Shown here: positions 61,131 to 64,000 of the stretch, piece by piece
Layout of the letters: each line of letters begins with the position of its first letter
Numbering within the stretch: the first letter of the stretch is position 1
DNA from: Epiperipatus broadwayi
Taxonomy: Eukaryota > Onychophora > Udeonychophora > Euonychophora > Peripatidae
Direction of reading: 5' to 3'
Length of the DNA stretch: 64,000 nucleotides
Assembly (NCBI GenBank): GCA_028023455.1
Contig: JAQFVV010006355.1
Span: 498,001-562,000 of the forward strand
Translations under genes and position numbers: made by a program
The notes under the pieces: generated by a model
Seen by the model: only the letters and a program-made list of their open reading frames with translations
Databases searched by the model: none
Told to the model about the DNA's origin: nothing

Positions 61131-61224
61131 GGATCAAAGAATCATCACAACCTTCAAGATGCACTAATTTCAACAACGTAGCATTTTGTTGATAATTTGG
61201 ATAAAAATGCTGATAAAAAATTGA

Positions 61225-61490
61225 TGGTGGCAACATTGAAGAGCATTTGAAATCCCACTTGAAAGAATTAACTTATGAATAATTAGTGCAACTGAATGAA
61301 GAAAATGAAGATAGTGAAGAACAAAAAATCAATAAGTTTATAGCATTTTTGAAGAATTTGACCTGACTTAGAACATTCCAGCAAATCTAAAAATGCTTTA
61401 AGTCAATGAATGAGACCATATAATATATTATATGAAAAGAAAATCCAAGAAGCAAGTCAACCATTTATTCTAAACTTTTTTGATAGAAAT
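61225..61490 (+). mobile_element. Tigger/pogo-type (Tc1-mariner superfamily) transposase C-terminal remnant
   Basis: The reading across stops gives NIEEHLKSHLKELTYE, then LVQLNEENEDSEEQKINKF, and later KKIQEASQPFILNFFDRN. This follows the layout of the Tigger/CENP-B-like C-terminus: a helix with (D/E)xExLxSHxxELTxEDLxEL, an acidic run, then a short helix ending in a SxLxxFF motif. Several stops; the DDE catalytic core is not recognised upstream, so it is a fragment. Confidence 0.5.
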
Positions 61491-61494
61491 CTGC

Positions 61495-62570
61495 GGTCAT
61501 TAATACCCAGTTAATATATATATAAACAATTATATTATATAATATGTAAATATTTTTGGGATGAGGGAATCTTCTACTGCTCCATTTTCTGTTAAATATA
61601 ATTAACTAATTCTCATTATATTATTATCTAACTGCCATAGAAAACCTACTAAGTTAACAGATCACATGATCACTAGTGTATGGAAAAAGTTTTGCCTATT
61701 TTAAGTTAACAGATGTTTATAATTGAGAATTAAAGCCTCAAAGAAAATTAAGATTGTATTATATTAAAATGTGGTTAAATTTCAGAGAGTTGGTCAAACA
61801 TCCAGATACAACTTATAGTGCTCGGTAGATGCTATATACTGAATTATTTTGTAATTTTGATTTAATCTTGTATAATTAGACAAAAAAATACAGATGTTAT
61901 TTTATTCTGGATACTCCAGATATTTAAATCTAAATCATTAGTTTGTGAATATATATAATGGTCAAAAATAGATTAAGATTATAATTGTCAATTTAAAACT
62001 GCTTGAAATGCAGTTTCTAACAAAAAAATCTATATATTTACATCAGATCTAACATTAAACAGACAAACTATAAAACCATTTACACTTAGGTGCCATGGGT
62101 TTTATTTTAAATTTTTTTTATAGTACTTTGGTGATAAAATTTTTAATTGTTAAATGTTTACAAAATATTCCAAACCTGATTCTAGGTCTCTCATCCAGAA
62201 ATTTTTAACATTAGAATATTATCAACTCTAGATTTTTATTGTTTTTCAACAGTGGATCTATATCTATGTCTAAACTTTCCAAAAATACAATAGGACATAT
62301 GACCAACAATGTAAAAAAAATCCTCTTTTTTATCAGTATAAAATTGATTGAAAAAGAAAATGTACAATACACAATTTATCAGTCAAACAATCTATCTCTT
62401 TTTTTAAGACTACTACATATGATGTCATCCTTTCACATAATCCTATCTCTTTAAGGTGAGAAACCTTCTATCAGGGACTTTATTGGATAGATAATTTAAA
62501 ACTGCTTATTGCTATAACAAATTAAAAAAACAATGATATTTCAGTCGAAATATTTGCATTAAGATAAGTT
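61495..62570. other. AT-rich spacer, nothing recognised
   Basis: No gene or bounded repeat seen. The open stretch at 62239-62454 has no family resemblance. Confidence 0.4.
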
Positions 62571-62572
62571 TT

Positions 62573-62672
62573 TTTTATGTGTCAAAGCAACAGCAGGGAA
62601 GTGAACCCACAAACCTGGGACAACTGCTTCTAAGGCAGCTGTGCTGACCACTTGACCACCAATACTTGTTAT
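62573..62672 (-). mobile_element. tRNA-derived SINE, no clear target-site duplication
   Basis: On the minus strand: AACAAGTATTGGTGGTCAAG, box A GTCAAGTGGTCAGCACAGC, box B GTGGGTTCACTTCCCTG, then TTGCTTTGACACAT and an A-run (plus-strand T-run near 62570-62577). Same family as the copies at 20.95, 29.84 and 55.06 kb. Flanks do not show a clear direct repeat, so it is probably older. Confidence 0.8.
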
Positions 62673-62929
62673 AAGCAATACAGCCTTAATACAAAAAACA
62701 TCTTTTATAATCTAAATGTGCTAAGTTGAGAATTTATAAAACTCTGGAAAAACTGGTAATAATCTAGAATATTTTCTCCTTGTTACATTAATAATGAATT
62801 TTTTTTTAAAAAGTATAAACTAAGTTAAAACTTAGTTCAAATATAATGGCTTAAAGAGGACTGAATTGTATTATAATACTTAACAGACTACCAAATTTTT
62901 AAGTAAGAAAAAAGATTAGCAATAAAAAA

Positions 62930-63720
62930 GTCTTTGTAGATACTACTTCTGCAGAATGTGTCAGATTAAATTTAAAACATTTAAAAGATTTGCATAAAAA
63001 AAGAATATCCCTCTCTTCAAAAACTATTCATAAACATTTTAGAATATTATACTCTATGAAAAAACTAGATTAAATAATTTGCCCTCGCTTAGACTTCTAC
63101 ATTGTTAAAAAAAATCAATTATTGCTCAGAAAGGGTTCATTCCCATAGACAAATGTGCAGAGCACAATTTCCTTTTATGAGCTTGGCTTGATTTTGCTAA
63201 TACATTTGAGTCAGAAATGTATCAGACTATAATCATGGCTCTGTGTTAGGCAGGAATGAGCAAAGCAGCCATATGAATTATACAAGCATTATACAAAGAC
63301 AATACTACTTCTATACTCAATGGACCCCACATGATTCTCCCAATTAAAATTTGTAATGGATTCAACAGGGCTATCCATTAAGCTCCATAGTTTTCAACCT
63401 GACACAGGAACCTATGCTCCAGGCCTTTGATTGCTAACATATAGGATATACCATTCATAGCTTTAAAGTAAAGACTCTATCCTGTGATAATCATTGATAA
63501 ATCTGCCTCCCTTTATGGGTTACTGAACACAGCAAGTATTGTTGCAAATGAAGCAAGATTCAGATTTAAAACATCAAAATGTCGTACAATTTATGAAAGT
63601 GGGTCCAAAAGAACATTTATCCCCATGGAAATTTATGATCCAACACACCACTCTCCCCTTGCTTACCAATAGCAATGACTTTTGATATCATGGGGTACAA
63701 GTTGGCCTACACATGGGTAA
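62930..63720 (+). mobile_element. LINE reverse transcriptase fragment (third LINE lineage)
   Basis: The broken frame reads KGFIPIDKCAEHNFLL (about 63128-63175), motif A as WLDFANTFES (about 63190-63220), QIIQALYKDNTTSI-like sequence (about 63280-63315), then the motif B region with IFNLTQEPMLQAF (about 63390-63430). Motif C lies near 63484, where YADD has decayed. The open block 63484-63672 continues with ASIVANEARFRFKTSKCRT, the region after motif C in this kind of polymerase. The phrases LDFAN-F and ANEARxxFKxSKCRT set it apart from the other LINEs here. Clade not assigned. Inactive. Confidence 0.75.
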
Positions 63721-64000
63721 TTCTGTGGAGGAGATACGCGAGAATATATCACAATTTTTTTTTTGATAAAAATCACAATTTTGACTGCTTATTGTTGTAA
63801 TTCTCATCTAAATAATTTTTTACATTGACTTTCACCTTTCTTTATCCTAATCGTGTTAACATCTCATTATATTATATAACATTTAATCTCTATTATTTTT
63901 TATTCTTTTAATACAAAATATATTATTAGCATTTATTACGTCTCTTTATTAGTATATTGACCTAAGAATTTAGTATAATAATTAATTTATCATTTATTAA
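63721..64000. other. AT-rich end of window, nothing recognised
   Basis: No gene or bounded repeat; likely flank or 3' part of the LINE fragment. Confidence 0.4.

Noticed and set aside
1-64000. CRISPR arrays, bacterial-type operons, integrons or prophage
   Set aside because: No short regularly spaced direct repeats, no ribosome-binding-site-led gene runs. U2 snRNA, spliced exons and LINE/SINE content show a eukaryotic genome.

Overview
This is a very AT-rich, intron- and repeat-dominated animal nuclear sequence. No prokaryotic-style gene runs, operons or CRISPR arrays are visible. Long clean reading frames are almost absent. The two strongest host signals are a complete U2 spliceosomal RNA gene at about 20.31-20.49 kb (+) and a spliced exon of an SLC5-type sodium/solute symporter at 37.56 kb (+). 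The U2 carries an extra A before the branch-site element, as I remember arthropod U2 RNAs doing. That, with the base composition and the kinds of LINEs present, suggests an invertebrate, but I cannot name the species.

Layout: 0.6-2.5 kb, minus-strand LINE remnant; 2.9-4.36 kb, modular foldback element; 7.5-7.8 kb, head-to-head tRNA-SINE pair; 8.2-10.9 kb, near full-length RTE-like LINE (+); 13.1-14.1 kb, old ~350-bp tandem repeat; 14.2-15.07 kb, second foldback family; 15.1-18.3 kb, decayed Ty3/gypsy pol (-); 20.3 kb, U2 gene; 21.6-25.7 kb, LINE remnants (+); 27-30 kb, hairpins and SINEs; 31.66-33.95 kb, LINE gag-like ORF with a zinc knuckle (+); 35.1 kb, possible LTR; 36.0-36.7 kb, LINE fragment (-); 38.3-42.4 kb, second RTE-like LINE copy (-) carrying a SINE; 42.96-43.97 kb, 1-kb near-palindrome; 45.6-46.65 kb, relative of the 2.9-kb foldback; 46.97-47.83 kb, another inverted plus tandem element; 55-58 kb, SINE, hAT remnant and tandem repeat; 61.2 kb, Tigger/pogo remnant; 62.6-63.7 kb, SINE and LINE RT fragment.

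The host transporter gene appears to run left to right beneath these repeats. The confident exon at 37.56 kb is followed by two short exon candidates with compatible phases (50.22 and 51.45 kb) and a possible Gln/Thr-rich terminal exon with a poly(A) signal at 58.0-58.2 kb. I did not find the intervening transmembrane exons, so the model is incomplete and only the first exon is well supported.

The most unusual feature is the repeat architecture. Five separate loci, from at least four unrelated repeat families, share one plan: a unit of about 320-410 bp repeated in tandem and then in inverted orientation. Two of them (2.9 and 45.6 kb) start and stop at the same positions of the same unit and sit in (AT)n tracts, which argues for a mobile element with defined ends. 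A second signal is a tRNA-derived SINE whose 3' tail matches the 3' end of the RTE-like LINE in the same window, which suggests a SINE/LINE partnership; one such SINE lies inside a copy of that LINE family.
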